DNA of 64,000 nucleotides from Streptomyces cellostaticus (GCF_023630175.1 NZ_JALLIN010000024.1:53230-117229), one strand, 5' to 3'; counted from the stretch's first letter, positions 24,024 through 33,456 are shown. Notes: generated by a model from the sequence alone, not told the origin. Numbers and translations: made by a program.

Positions 24024-24539
24024 ATGCGCGCCATTCCGCTCACCGTCACCGCCCTCGCCGCCGCCCTCCTGCTGACCGCCTGCGACGACGGCGGCGGCGG
24101 CGAGAACGGCAAGAGCGGTTCCGCCTGCGAGATCGGCGGCGTCTCGGTCCAGATCGGCTCGGCGAGCATGGCGCCGGCCGCCGGGGACACCGGCGAGGTA
24201 CCCGTCAGCATCACCAACCAGAGCACGCCGTGCACCCTGGACCACTTCCCCGGTGCCACCCTGAGCGCCGACGGCGGCGAGGTGAGGCTGCCCGCGCAGG
24301 AGGGGGCCGTGGCGCGGAAGCTGAAACTCGCCAAGGGCGACTCGGCGACCTTCACCATCACCTACGTGCGCGGCGGGGCGGGCGGCAAGGCGGGACTGGC
24401 GGCCGATTCGGTGCAGATCAACCTGCCCGGCACGGACACCACGCGGAGCTTCCGGTGGTCCTACGGGCCCGTCGCGACCAAGGGCTCGGCGGACGCACCG
24501 GACGCCTCCGTCAGCGCCTTCCAGCAGGTCGGGGACTGA
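24024..24539 (+). CDS. putative lipoprotein, DUF4232-like
   Basis: A 171-aa precursor with a short signal (VTALAAALLLTAC) and lipobox LTAC at aa ~17-20, followed by an acidic glycine-rich linker. The globular part resembles DUF4232: ACEIGGVSVQIGSASMAPAAGD, TNQSTPCTLDHFPGATL with a second cysteine, and a C-terminal beta-rich region. The family is extracytoplasmic and of unknown function. It converges on the DUF2786 gene with a 35-bp gap. Confidence 0.8.
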   Translation: MRAIPLTVTALAAALLLTACDDGGGGENGKSGSACEIGGVSVQIGSASMAPAAGDTGEVPVSITNQSTPCTLDHFPGATLSADGGEVRLPAQEGAVARKLKLAKGDSATFTITYVRGGAGGKAGLAADSVQINLPGTDTTRSFRWSYGPVATKGSADAPDASVSAFQQVGD

Positions 24540-24574
24540 GCACCGCGTCGTGCGGCGGGCCGGGCCCCGGTGGG

Positions 24575-25681
24575 TCAGCCGAGCCGGGGACGTGCCCTGA
24601 CGCTGGCCCGGTCCGCCGCTCGCGTGCCCTCCGTCCAGCCCGCCTCGTCGCTCACCCCGCGCAGCCGGGTCGTGGTGGTCTCGGGGAACATGCGCTCGAG
24701 ACGGTGGGTGACGGCTGTCTCCCGGGTGGCGAGGACCGGCAGCAGGTCCTGGGTCACCTGGGTTCCGGCCACGGCCGCGAGGCGGTCGCCCACGCGGTGC
24801 GCGTAGGCCGCGAGGAACGACTGCCGGAACGTCCTGGTGCGCTTGCGGCCGCCGGCGCGCTGCGCGGCCTCCGCCCCGGCCATCGCGTGGTGGGCCTGCA
24901 CGAGCAGCGAGGTGTGCAGCAGCTCGACCGCCTCCAGGTCCGCCTCGAAGCCGACGACCGTGGAGAAGCAGAGGGCCTCGTGCCACACCGCACGGCAGTG
25001 GTTGGCGGTGGCCACCGCGTCCAGCAGCACCGCCTTGGCCTGCTCGTACGGCGGCTCCACGCCGATGCGGCAGGCGCCGGGCGCGTCCGGCGCGGGGGCC
25101 CCGGCCGCCAGCAGCGCCTCGTCGACGCTGTGCCGGGCCATCAGCTCCTGCGCCTTGGCCGAGAGCGCCTCCGCCTCCTCGGGGTAGCCGGTCGCCTCGG
25201 CCTTGGCGAGCAGCGCGCGGATACGGGTGAGCATGCGCGAGGCGCCGGGGCCCGGATCACGGCGGGGCTCCTCCAGGACCTCCAGGGGCGGCAGGCGCAG
25301 CAGCAGGCGGTACAGCTCCAGCACCGCGGTGGCGTGCGAGAAGCGGTCGCCCGCTCGTACGGCGGGCTCCGGGAGGGCCGCCAACTGGGCGGCCCAGCGG
25401 CGCCCGCGGGGGCGGTCCTGCCCGGACCGCGCCCGTATCAGCCCGGACGCGAGGGCCAGGTGGACCTCGTCCAGCTCGCGCCGCACCACTCGCACGACAT
25501 CGGCGGGCTGCCAGCCGCGCCGCCAGGCGGCGGCCACGAACTCCTCGCCCCGGCGCGCGAGCTCGGTGTCCGCGGCGGGGTCGGCGGCGAGCAGGGAGGC
25601 ACCCGTGTCGAGTCCGGCGTCGTTGTCCTCGTACAGGGCGGCGCGGAAGGCCCGCTCGACGGTGCTGGCGGTGCTGGTCAC
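24575..25681 (-). CDS. DUF2786 protein
   Basis: A 368-aa cytoplasmic protein. The DUF2786 domain is at ~aa 150-195 (MLTRIRALLAKAEATGYPEEAEAL, AKAQELMARHSVDEALL as key parts), a short domain also found in some phage and mobile-element proteins. Flanking regions are helical; the C-terminal part has KRTRTFRQSFLAAYAHRVGDRL. Function unknown. GTG 25681 is chosen because the upstream frame to 25729 is not conserved-looking. Divergent from the ClpC2-like gene. Confidence 0.82.
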   Translation of the reverse strand: MTSTASTVERAFRAALYEDNDAGLDTGASLLAADPAADTELARRGEEFVAAAWRRGWQPADVVRVVRRELDEVHLALASGLIRARSGQDRPRGRRWAAQLAALPEPAVRAGDRFSHATAVLELYRLLLRLPPLEVLEEPRRDPGPGASRMLTRIRALLAKAEATGYPEEAEALSAKAQELMARHSVDEALLAAGAPAPDAPGACRIGVEPPYEQAKAVLLDAVATANHCRAVWHEALCFSTVVGFEADLEAVELLHTSLLVQAHHAMAGAEAAQRAGGRKRTRTFRQSFLAAYAHRVGDRLAAVAGTQVTQDLLPVLATRETAVTHRLERMFPETTTTRLRGVSDEAGWTEGTRAADRASVRARPRLG

Positions 25682-25770
25682 CCGTCGATCGTGCCACGCG
25701 GGCACCGGAAGCCGGCAGCGGCCGTCCACACCCTGTGGACAACCATGTCGGCGAGAGGGGCCGATCGACT

Positions 25771-25787
25771 GTCAACCATCAGTTGAC
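25771..25787 (+). promoter_or_regulatory. ClpC2 operator O1
   Basis: Inverted repeat GTCAAC-CATCA-GTTGAC, 6-5-6, upstream of the ClpC2-like gene. O2 at 25799-25815 has the same layout with centres 28 bp apart. Confidence 0.72.
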
Positions 25788-25798
25788 GCTCGTGAGTG

Positions 25799-25815
25799 CG
25801 CAACCTACGGTTGAC
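25799..25815 (+). promoter_or_regulatory. ClpC2 operator O2, abutting the start codon
   Basis: CGCAAC-CTACG-GTTGAC, an inverted repeat like O1, ending two bases before the ATG at 25818. This position would block transcription or initiation, as expected for autorepression. Confidence 0.72.
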
Positions 25816-25817
25816 AC

Positions 25818-26576
25818 ATGGCGACCAATCCGAACATCACGGCATCCGTACGCCTCGACGACCTCATCGCGGCGATCAAGCGGGGGCATCCCGAACCCCT
25901 CGACCAGCTCCAGGACGCGGTGATCGCCGCCGATCACCTCGGTGACGTGGCCGACCACCTGATCGGCCACTTCGTGGACCAGGCCCGCCGGTCCGGCGCC
26001 TCCTGGACCGACATCGGCAGGAGCATGGGCGTGACCCGGCAGGCGGCACAGAAGCGGTTCGTGTCCAAGGAGTCGGCCGACCTCGACCTCAGCCAGGGCT
26101 TCAGCCGGTACACCCCCCGCGCGCGGAACGTGGTCATGTCCGCGCACAACGAGGCGGTGGCCGCCCACCACGCCGAGGGCCGCCCCGAGCACCTGGTCCT
26201 CGGTCTGCTGGCCGAACCGGAGGGCCTGGCCGCGAAGGCGATCACCGCACAGGGAGTCCCGCTGGACACGGTGCGCCGGAGCGCGGCCGCCGCGCTCCCG
26301 CCGGCCGCGGAGAACGCCCCCGACCTCGTCCCCTACGGCCCGGAGGCCAAGAAGGTCCTGGAACTCACCTTCCGCGAGGCCCTCCGGCTCGGCCACGACT
26401 ACATCGGCACCGAGCACCTCCTGCTGGCCCTGCTGGAGCACGAGAACGGCACGGGCGTCCTCAGCGGGCTCGGCATCACCAAGACGGCGACCGGGGAGTT
26501 CGTCCACAAGGTGCTGGCGACGCTGCTGGAGCACCAAGGGGCGGCGGCCGACGCGGCGGAGGCGGCGACCGGCTGA
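25818..26576 (+). CDS. clpC2: ClpC2-like protein: HTH plus Clp N-terminal domain without ATPase
   Basis: A 252-aa protein. Residues 1-75 carry a helix-turn-helix-like segment (VDQARRSGASWTDIGRSMGVTRQAAQKRF, recognition part SWTDIGRSMGVTRQAAQKRF). Residues ~92-245 are a double Clp N domain (FTPRAR-type start YTPRARNVVMSAHNEA, EHLVLGLL, then GHDYIGTEHLLLALL). No AAA module follows. Mycobacterial ClpC2 has the same length and layout, is reported to repress its own promoter and to bind cyclomarin-type antibiotics that target ClpC1. Paired operators before the start support autoregulation here. The function in Streptomyces is inferred. Confidence 0.85.
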   Translation: MATNPNITASVRLDDLIAAIKRGHPEPLDQLQDAVIAADHLGDVADHLIGHFVDQARRSGASWTDIGRSMGVTRQAAQKRFVSKESADLDLSQGFSRYTPRARNVVMSAHNEAVAAHHAEGRPEHLVLGLLAEPEGLAAKAITAQGVPLDTVRRSAAAALPPAAENAPDLVPYGPEAKKVLELTFREALRLGHDYIGTEHLLLALLEHENGTGVLSGLGITKTATGEFVHKVLATLLEHQGAAADAAEAATG

Positions 26577-26657
26577 CCCGGCGGGGACACATCCGGCTGC
26601 GCCGAACGAACCCGCAGGTCAAGGCCATTGTCAGTGCCACCTGCCAGACTCCTGTGC

Positions 26658-28352
26658 ATGTCCGGCCGGTGGGCTCTCGCGGCGGCCGAGGACGGTGGCG
26701 TGGACGTCGCCCCCCTCGGCCCCGACGGGTTGCCCGCCGGTCCGGTGCGGCGGGAGAGCGATCTCGCCGGGGCGGTGCGGAGCCGTCCGGAGGTGACGCG
26801 CTGGGTGTGGCGGTCGACCGCCGACGTCTACCCGCGTCTGCTCGCCACGGGGGTGCGAGTGGAGCGGTGCTACGACGTCGAGGACGCCGAGACACTCCTG
26901 CTCGGGCACGAGGGCCGGCACGGCGAGCCACGCTCGGCCGCCGCCGCCCTGGCCCGCCTCCGCGGCGGCCCCGTACCGCCCGATCCACCGCAGCGGCAGG
27001 CCGACACGGGCGCCCAGCCCCCGCTGTTCGAGCCCGCCGGCCACCGCCTGCCCCTCACCGACCTGCTCGCCGTCTACGCCGAGCAGCAGCGGCGGCACGA
27101 GCGGACCGCCCACCCCGACCGCATGCGGCTGCTGACCGCCACCGAGTCGGCGGGGATGCTGGTGGCCGCCGAGATGAACCGCTCCGGCCTGCCCTGGAGC
27201 GCCGAGGTCCACCGCGCTCTCCTGCACGACCTGCTGGGCGAGCGGTACGCGGGCGGCGGCGAGCCGCGGCGCCTGGCCGAGCTGGCGGAGGAGGTGTCGG
27301 CCGCCTTCGGCCGCCGGGTGCGCCCCGACCTGCCCGCCGACGTGGTCAGAGCCTTCGCCGGGGCCGGCGTCAAGGTGCGGTCCACCCGCCGCTGGGAGCT
27401 CGCCGCCGTCGACCACCCGGCGGTGCGGCCGCTGCTGGAGTACAAGAAGCTGTACCGCATCTGGGTGGCGCACGGCTGGTCCTGGCTGCAGAACTGGGTG
27501 CGCGACGGACGCTTCCGCCCCGAGTTCCTGGCCGGCGGCACGGTCACCGGGCGCTGGGTGACCAACGGCGGCGGTGCCCTGCAGATCCCGAAGGTGATCC
27601 GGCGGGCCGTGGTGGCCGACCCCGGCTGGCGCCTGGTCGTGGCCGACGCCGACCAGATGGAGCCGCGCGTCCTGGCGGCCGTCTCCCGCGACCCCGGCCT
27701 CATGGAGGTGGCCGGGCGCGAGAGCGACCTGTACCAATCCGTCTCGGACCGCGCCTTCTCCGGCGACCGGAGCCAGGCCAAGCTCGCCGTGCTCGGCGCG
27801 GTGTACGGCCAGACCTCCGGCGACGGCCTGAAGAACCTCGCCGCCCTCAGACGCCGCTTCCCCGTGGCCGTGGCCTACGTCGACGAGGCCGCACGGGCCG
27901 GGGAGGAGGGCCGGCTCGTCCGCACCTGGCTGGGGCGCACCTGCCCGCCCGCCGCCGGCCCGGTCGAGGACGCGGGCGAGGAGGCGGGCATCCCGGTCGG
28001 CGACGACACCGGGGACCAGGCGGACGGCCCCGGCTGGGGACCGGGTCACGCCTCGGGCGACTCCCGCGCGCGCGGCCGCTTCGCCCGCAACTTCGTCGTG
28101 CAGGGCAGCGCCGCCGACTGGGCCCTGCTGCTGCTCGCCGGGCTGCGCCGGGCCTGCGCGGACCTCGAGGCCGAACTGGTCTTCTTCCAGCACGACGAGG
28201 TCATCGTGCACTGTCCCGCCGACGAGGCCGCCGCGGTCGTCGAGGCGATCCGGGAGGCCTCGCTCCTCGCCGGGCGGCTGACCTTCGGCGAGACACCGGT
28301 GCGCTTCCCGTTCACGACCGCGGTGGTGGAGTGCTACGCCGACGCCAAGTGA
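26658..28352 (+). CDS. family A DNA polymerase with degenerate exonuclease part (PolA-like)
   Basis: A 564-aa protein with a full family A polymerase region. Motif A is VVADADQMEPRVLAAVS, motif B region is around SQAKLAVLGAVYGQTSGDGL, and motif C is QHDEVIVHCP. The first ~180 residues are the remains of a 3'-5' exonuclease-like domain with no evident DEDD set, and there is no 5'-3' exonuclease, so it is about 350 residues shorter than PolA. Streptomyces carry this second polymerase besides PolA; a repair or lesion role is likely. Start uncertain: ATG 26658, with GTG/TTG codons upstream. Confidence 0.87.
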   Translation: MSGRWALAAAEDGGVDVAPLGPDGLPAGPVRRESDLAGAVRSRPEVTRWVWRSTADVYPRLLATGVRVERCYDVEDAETLLLGHEGRHGEPRSAAAALARLRGGPVPPDPPQRQADTGAQPPLFEPAGHRLPLTDLLAVYAEQQRRHERTAHPDRMRLLTATESAGMLVAAEMNRSGLPWSAEVHRALLHDLLGERYAGGGEPRRLAELAEEVSAAFGRRVRPDLPADVVRAFAGAGVKVRSTRRWELAAVDHPAVRPLLEYKKLYRIWVAHGWSWLQNWVRDGRFRPEFLAGGTVTGRWVTNGGGALQIPKVIRRAVVADPGWRLVVADADQMEPRVLAAVSRDPGLMEVAGRESDLYQSVSDRAFSGDRSQAKLAVLGAVYGQTSGDGLKNLAALRRRFPVAVAYVDEAARAGEEGRLVRTWLGRTCPPAAGPVEDAGEEAGIPVGDDTGDQADGPGWGPGHASGDSRARGRFARNFVVQGSAADWALLLLAGLRRACADLEAELVFFQHDEVIVHCPADEAAAVVEAIREASLLAGRLTFGETPVRFPFTTAVVECYADAK

Positions 28353-28359
28353 GGGCCGG

Positions 28360-31300
28360 TCAGCACACCGGGGTGCCCCCCACCAGCTCCCGCAGCTCCT
28401 CGAGCAACGCCTGCTCGTCGGTGCCGTCCAGCGCGGTGAGGGCCGCGTGCCAGACGTCGCGCGCCTCCGTCCGCCGCCCCTGCTCGCGCAGCAGCAGCCC
28501 GTGCTGGTGGCGCGCCAGGCCGCCCATGTAGCGGTCGGCGCGGGCGTCGGCCCGGCGCAGCAGCTCCGCGCACTCGCGGGCGGCCCGCTCCGTCCCGCCG
28601 AGCCGCCGCAGCGCGCGGACCAGACCGAGCCGGGCCTGGGACTCACCGTGCCAGTCGCCGTGACCGCCGAGGATGCGCAGACTCTCCTCGAAATGCCGCG
28701 CGGCCGCCGCGGGTTCGCCGAGGGTGAGGTGGGCGTACCCGATGTTGCAGTGGGCCGAGTGCCGCACGACCACCGCGCCGATCGCGTCCCCGATCGCCAG
28801 CGAGCGCCGGTGCCGCTCGATCGCCGCGCGCGGGTCGGTGTGCTCGTAGAGGTTGCCGAGATGGCTGTGGGTGACGGCCTCCCCGTAGGGGTCGTTCAGC
28901 AGCCGGGAGTACGCGAGGCTGCGCCGCAGCGCCTCCCCGGACTCCGCGAACCGGCCGAGCCCCTCCAGCAGCAGCCCGCGGTTGTTCAGGCCGCGGCGGA
29001 TCCAGGAGGTCCTGCCGAGCCGCCGCCAGATCGCCAGTGCCTCGTCGGTGAGGGCGAGGGCGTCGTTCTGCCGGCCGGCCAGGAAGTGCAGCGCGGCGAG
29101 GTCGCCGAGCGCGTACGCCTCCGCCGCCGCGTCCCCGAGCCCGCGCGCCGCACCGAGCGCGGCCCGCCCCAGCACCTCCATCTCGGCCACCCGGCCCCGC
29201 CGCCGCACGTACGGGAAGAACAGCCGGACCAGCACGGACAGACCGGCGGCCCGGTGCCCGTCGGCCGTGCCCGCGTTGCGCTCCACCAGCGCGACGACGT
29301 TCTCCAGTTCCATGTCGCCCCAGGCGAAGGCCTGGTCGGTGGACTCGAAGACCGGCAGGGCCGCCACGTCCGCCGCGTGTCCCGGTGGCTGCGCCGAGGT
29401 GGGCCGGCGGCGGTCGTCCCGGTCGGGGCCGGGCTCCACGACGGCGGTCAGCACCCGCTCGGCTGCCGCCGCGTACCAGCGCAGGGCGATCAGGTCCGGG
29501 TCGGTGCCGGTGGCCGGCCCGTCGCCGGCCAGCTCGCGGGCGAAGTCGCGGACCAGGTCGTGCGGGGCGTAGCGGCCGTACTCCGTCTCCTCCAGCAGGG
29601 CCACGTCGACCAGCCGGTCCAGGGCGGCCTCGGCGCGGCGCTCGTCGGTTCCGGTCAGGCGCGCGACGAGCAGGGCGCCGTAGGTCGGCAGGTCGAGCTC
29701 CCCGATGCGGCGCAGCACGAGCGCGGCGTCCCGGTCGGCCTCGCGTGGGGCGGCGGCGAGCGCGTCGTGGGCCACGGCGAGGGACCGGCGCACACTCAGG
29801 TCGTCGTACTCCAGGTGGGGCAGCCTGTTTCCGGAGGCCGCCAGTTGACCGGCCAGGACGTCCGGGGTGAGGGCGCCGCGGGCGGCCAGCCGGGCGGCGA
29901 CCACCCGCAGCGCGAGGGGGAGCCTGCCGGTCAGCTCGATCAGGGCATGGCCGGCGTCGAGCTCCACCCGTCCGCTCACGGCCCGCAGCAGCGCGGCACT
30001 GTCCTCCCCGGTCAGCGGGCCGAGCGGGAAGCGCCGGGCGCCGTCCAGCGCGGTCAGCGGCGAGCGGCTGGTGACGATGACAGCGCAGCCGGGCCCGGCC
30101 GGCAGCAGGGACCGCACCTGGGCCGCGCTCGCCGCGTCGTCCAGCATCAGCAGCACGCGGGCGGGGGCGACCAGCGAGCGGAACAACGCGGCCGCGGCGT
30201 CGGGGTGTTCGGGGATGCTCCGCGGTTCGGCACCGAGGTCGCGCAGCAGGGCGGTGAGCGCCTGGGCCGGGGCGAGCGGGGCCATGCCGGGTGTGGCGCC
30301 GTGCAGGTTGACGTAGAGCTGGCCATCGGGGAACAGATCCCGCAGCGTGTGGGCCACGTGCAGCGCGAGCGCGCTCTTGCCGACGCCGGCCATGCCGCTG
30401 ATCACCGCCAGTCGGCCCCCCTCCGCGGTGAGGGCCCGCCCGAGGTGGTGGCGCTCGGCGACCCGGCCGGTGAAGTGCGGCGGGGAGGGCGGGAGCTGGG
30501 CGGGGACGGGGGCCTCGGGCGAGGGGGACGCCGGATCGTCGGACGGCGGTGCGGCCGCGTCGGCACCAGCCGCGTCCGGGGCGGCGCCGCCGGCCGGCCG
30601 GGCGAGCGACCGCGCATCCCGCGGGGCGGCGGCGCGGGGGAACACCGGTGTGCCGCGGGCGGCACGGACGGCCGGCCCTCCCTCGACCGGTACGACGGCG
30701 CCGCGGGCGGGCGGCCCGCCGTCGGTTGGGGCGGGGGCGTGACCGTGCGGAGACGGGCCCGTCGTGTCACCCGTCGCTGCCCGCGCCGGTGCCGGGAGCT
30801 CCCGCAGCACCTCCAGATGGGCCTGGCGGACCTCGCGGCCGGGTTCGACGCCGAGGTCCTCGATCAGACGGGCGCGCAGATCGCGATGGACGGCGAGGGC
30901 CTCGGCCTGCCGGCCGGTGCGGTGCAGGGCGAGCATGAGCCGGCGGTGGTAGGCCTCGCGCAGCGGATGCTCGGCGACGAGCGCCGCCAGCTCCGGCACG
31001 ATGTCGAGCAACCGCGGTCCGCCGAGCTCGAGCTCGGCGTCGTAGCGCCACTCCAGCAGAAGCAGCCGGGCCTCCTCCAGGCGCTGCACGAGAGCGCGGC
31101 CGCCGAGGTCGGCGGAGAGTCCGCCGAGCGGAGCGCCGCGCCAGAGCGCGAGTGCGGAGGTGGCGGCACGCACGACGGCGTGCCAGTCCCCGCGGCCGTG
31201 GGCGGCGCGCGCCGCGGTGACCTCGGCGTCGAACACGTGCACGTCCAACTCGCCCTCGGCGACCCGCAACTGGTAGCCGGGCGGCACGGTCCTGAGCCGC

Positions 31301-31656
31301 CCGGGGTCGTCCAGGAGCCGGCGCAGCCGGGTGACGTGGTTGTGCAGCGAGGCCCGCGCGGAGACGGGGGGCGCCCCGCCCCACAGGGCGTCCTTCAGCG
31401 ACTCGGTGGACACGACCCGGCCGGCCTCCAGCAGCAGCGTGACGAGCAGGGCGCGCATCTTGGGGCTGCCGATGGCGCACGGCCGGGTGTCGGCGCCGCC
31501 GTCGGGGGCAGTGTCATGGGTACCGGGACCGCCGTGGGGCGCCCCGTGCGGATCCGCGTGGAGGTTGTACGAAATCCCGGACGGCTGTCGGTGGTACAGG
31601 GCGGGTGGCCCCAGCAGTCCGAACCGCAGCTCGTACCGCCGCTTCACGCTGCCCAC
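28360..31656 (-). CDS. AfsR/SARP-type regulator with NB-ARC and TPR domains
   Basis: A 1098-aa multidomain transcription activator. An OmpR-type winged helix (RFGLLGP to GYQLRV) has an inserted Pro/His/Gly-rich loop at ~aa 30-60; a BTAD domain follows to ~aa 275; a Pro/Ala-rich linker spans ~aa 285-385; the NB-ARC ATPase has Walker A GMAGVGKS at ~aa 420 and LLMLDDA as Walker B; about nine TPR-like repeats fill the rest (for example RRGLNNRGLLLEGLGRF). The layout is that of AfsR, a pleiotropic activator of secondary metabolism controlled by Ser/Thr kinases. No biosynthetic cluster adjoins it. It ends 7 bp from the convergent polymerase gene. Confidence 0.9.
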   Translation of the reverse strand: MGSVKRRYELRFGLLGPPALYHRQPSGISYNLHADPHGAPHGGPGTHDTAPDGGADTRPCAIGSPKMRALLVTLLLEAGRVVSTESLKDALWGGAPPVSARASLHNHVTRLRRLLDDPGRLRTVPPGYQLRVAEGELDVHVFDAEVTAARAAHGRGDWHAVVRAATSALALWRGAPLGGLSADLGGRALVQRLEEARLLLLEWRYDAELELGGPRLLDIVPELAALVAEHPLREAYHRRLMLALHRTGRQAEALAVHRDLRARLIEDLGVEPGREVRQAHLEVLRELPAPARAATGDTTGPSPHGHAPAPTDGGPPARGAVVPVEGGPAVRAARGTPVFPRAAAPRDARSLARPAGGAAPDAAGADAAAPPSDDPASPSPEAPVPAQLPPSPPHFTGRVAERHHLGRALTAEGGRLAVISGMAGVGKSALALHVAHTLRDLFPDGQLYVNLHGATPGMAPLAPAQALTALLRDLGAEPRSIPEHPDAAAALFRSLVAPARVLLMLDDAASAAQVRSLLPAGPGCAVIVTSRSPLTALDGARRFPLGPLTGEDSAALLRAVSGRVELDAGHALIELTGRLPLALRVVAARLAARGALTPDVLAGQLAASGNRLPHLEYDDLSVRRSLAVAHDALAAAPREADRDAALVLRRIGELDLPTYGALLVARLTGTDERRAEAALDRLVDVALLEETEYGRYAPHDLVRDFARELAGDGPATGTDPDLIALRWYAAAAERVLTAVVEPGPDRDDRRRPTSAQPPGHAADVAALPVFESTDQAFAWGDMELENVVALVERNAGTADGHRAAGLSVLVRLFFPYVRRRGRVAEMEVLGRAALGAARGLGDAAAEAYALGDLAALHFLAGRQNDALALTDEALAIWRRLGRTSWIRRGLNNRGLLLEGLGRFAESGEALRRSLAYSRLLNDPYGEAVTHSHLGNLYEHTDPRAAIERHRRSLAIGDAIGAVVVRHSAHCNIGYAHLTLGEPAAAARHFEESLRILGGHGDWHGESQARLGLVRALRRLGGTERAARECAELLRRADARADRYMGGLARHQHGLLLREQGRRTEARDVWHAALTALDGTDEQALLEELRELVGGTPVC

Positions 31657-31838
31657 TGCCTTCCCGGGGTCCTGCCTCCACCGGCCGATCGGTGACCTGC
31701 GGACAAACCGTTGGCCACATGTTAGCGATCCGTTGGCGCGTCCTGATCTGATCGTTCCATCGGATCCGGTCCGACGGCGCGCGCGTAGACGCGTAACTCG
31801 GGGGAGTGTCGCCGCAGGCCTGGTCCGGGGACGCAGAA

Positions 31839-31873
31839 GGACCCCGGTCGGCGGAGGTGAACGGCCGGGGTCC
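31839..31873 (-). terminator. hairpin after the small secreted protein gene
   Basis: GGACCCCGG and CCGGGGTCC form a perfect 9-bp stem with a 17-base loop, 30 bases beyond the stop at 31904 on the minus strand. Confidence 0.65.
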
Positions 31874-31903
31874 TGTCCCGCCCTTCCTCCCGGCGGGTAC
31901 CGC

Positions 31904-32326
31904 TCAGCCGCAGTGCACGTTGTTGACGTCCCGGCCGACCCACAGACCGCCGTTGTCCTCGGCGAACTTGAGGTTGATGCAGTGCCCGTCGGTGCCCGTC
32001 ACGGTGACCGGGCCCGCGTAGGAGCTGAACGCTCCGTCGTCACCCTTCCACGTGCTGCTGCCGGACTTGTTGATGGCCACCGTCATGTAGTGGGGCACAC
32101 CCGCGTACTTCCTGGCCACCAGGACGGCGCAGTTGGTGCCGCCGTTCGCCGACGAGTAGTAGAGGTGGGCGGTCGCCCACACCTCACCGTGCGCGGTCGT
32201 GTTGTACGTGCCGATCTGCGACCCCGAGCAGCCGTAGCCGGCGGCGGAGGCGGTGGTGGCCGTGGCAAGGCTCAGGCCCGCGACCGTGAGTCCGAGTGTG
32301 GCCAGCGTCGCGATGGTCCTACGCAT
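31904..32326 (-). CDS. small secreted protein
   Basis: A 140-aa precursor with a clear Sec signal peptide: MRRTIATLATLGLTVAGLSL followed by ATATTASAAGYGC, cleavage expected after ASA (aa ~29). The mature ~111 residues hold four cysteines (GYGCSGSQ, GTNCAVL, GHCINL, NVHCG), probably two disulfides, and are rich in Gly, Ser, Thr and aromatic residues, suggesting a beta-rich extracellular protein. Similar small proteins are common in Streptomyces; no activity is known. AGGGGAA precedes the ATG. Confidence 0.82.
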   Translation of the reverse strand: MRRTIATLATLGLTVAGLSLATATTASAAGYGCSGSQIGTYNTTAHGEVWATAHLYYSSANGGTNCAVLVARKYAGVPHYMTVAINKSGSSTWKGDDGAFSSYAGPVTVTGTDGHCINLKFAEDNGGLWVGRDVNNVHCG

Positions 32327-32572
32327 GTGTGTGATTCCCCTCAGTACAGCCGTCATCGAGTGGTCAAGACCTCGGGGCGCACTCCACCCGCCGCGGACCG
32401 AGCTCCACGGTCGGCTCCCCCGCTCCCCCAAGTCGCAACCGCGTACGGCTACTTGGGGGTAAGCCTAGGAAAGATCCACTCGCGCCGGCAGTGGCGCAAT
32501 CCTCGCCATTCGACACTCATCCGGACATCGAGGTCGAACATTTTTCCGGAACCTCAAGTACCGGTGCCGTCC

Positions 32573-33241
32573 TCAGGCTCTCGCGGCCAGCAGGGCGCGG
32601 ACGTCCCGCGTCGACCAGTGCCCTGCCGCACCCGGACAGGACGCGACGTAGGAGGCGACCGCCTCCGGGTCCCACGCCCCTGCGGAGAGAAGGCCCGCGG
32701 CGAGGTGGCGGACGTACGCAGCGGAGGGGGCGACCAGTTGCCGTTCGCCCATGCGCCATGGCGCCGTGAAGGTCAGCACCGGCAGACCGTCGACCTGGCC
32801 CGCGCAGACGAGCGTCTCGTAGCGGCCCGGTCCGAGTTCGGCGCGTCCCTCGGTCAGCACGTCCACCAGCTCCAGGTCCACGTCGGGAGAGCGGTACATC
32901 TCCTGAGCCGCGATGTCGGCGAACTGGCCGGTGGTGACCAAGTACGCTCTCGCAAGAACGCGGCCGTCGGCCTTCGGGTCGTAGAAGGCCCGCCCGCCTC
33001 CCCACACGCGCGACTCGGTCGCGAAGTACATCGCGCCGGCGAGTTCCAGTGGGAGGGACCGCGCCGGCATCGCGGGGTTCCGGCATCCCGGGTACTCCCG
33101 GACCGCGCCGGGCGGCCGCCCGCCCCGGATGTACGCGGCGAGCCGAACCAGGTGCGTGTTGGAACCGTAGGAGGCGTACCAGACCCGCTCGGGATGCTGG
33201 TCGAGCGGCAGGGTCGGGTCGATGCTGCGCAGCGCCTTCAC
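32573..33241 (-). CDS. gamma-glutamylcyclotransferase-fold protein
   Basis: A 222-aa protein with the GGCT signature VWYASYGSNTH at ~aa 20-30 (YGSN binds the gamma-glutamyl substrate). Family members convert gamma-glutamyl peptides or amines to 5-oxoproline; some homologues are misannotated as histone deacetylases. A catalytic glutamate is expected in the middle region, possibly in the YETLVCAGQ or EMYRSPDVDLE part, but cannot be fixed by eye. GTG 33241 follows GGGGAG by 9 bases; the upstream open frame is arginine-rich and probably not translated. Confidence 0.7.
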   Translation of the reverse strand: MKALRSIDPTLPLDQHPERVWYASYGSNTHLVRLAAYIRGGRPPGAVREYPGCRNPAMPARSLPLELAGAMYFATESRVWGGGRAFYDPKADGRVLARAYLVTTGQFADIAAQEMYRSPDVDLELVDVLTEGRAELGPGRYETLVCAGQVDGLPVLTFTAPWRMGERQLVAPSAAYVRHLAAGLLSAGAWDPEAVASYVASCPGAAGHWSTRDVRALLAARA

Positions 33242-33456
33242 GTGTGCCTGCTCCCCGGAGACTTGGTCGTAGGACGCCCGCGGTCGTCGCGCGGGCCGAG
33301 CCGGCGGACGCTCCTCGCGGAGCGGCCCGGCGGCACTGGACACGGGCACTCTGCCAGTTGTCCTCACTCTCCGGGTCAGGGATGTGCACGCACTCCGCCG
33401 ACGTCACCCCGGCCGGTGGACCGTGGTCCGGTGAGCGCCTAGGGGTACGCCGTGCG

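Noticed and set aside
28447..31695. 1082-aa plus-strand frame opposite the AfsR-like gene
   Set aside because: Antisense of a recognisable SARP/NB-ARC/TPR protein; the product is Arg/Gly/Ala-rich without motifs.
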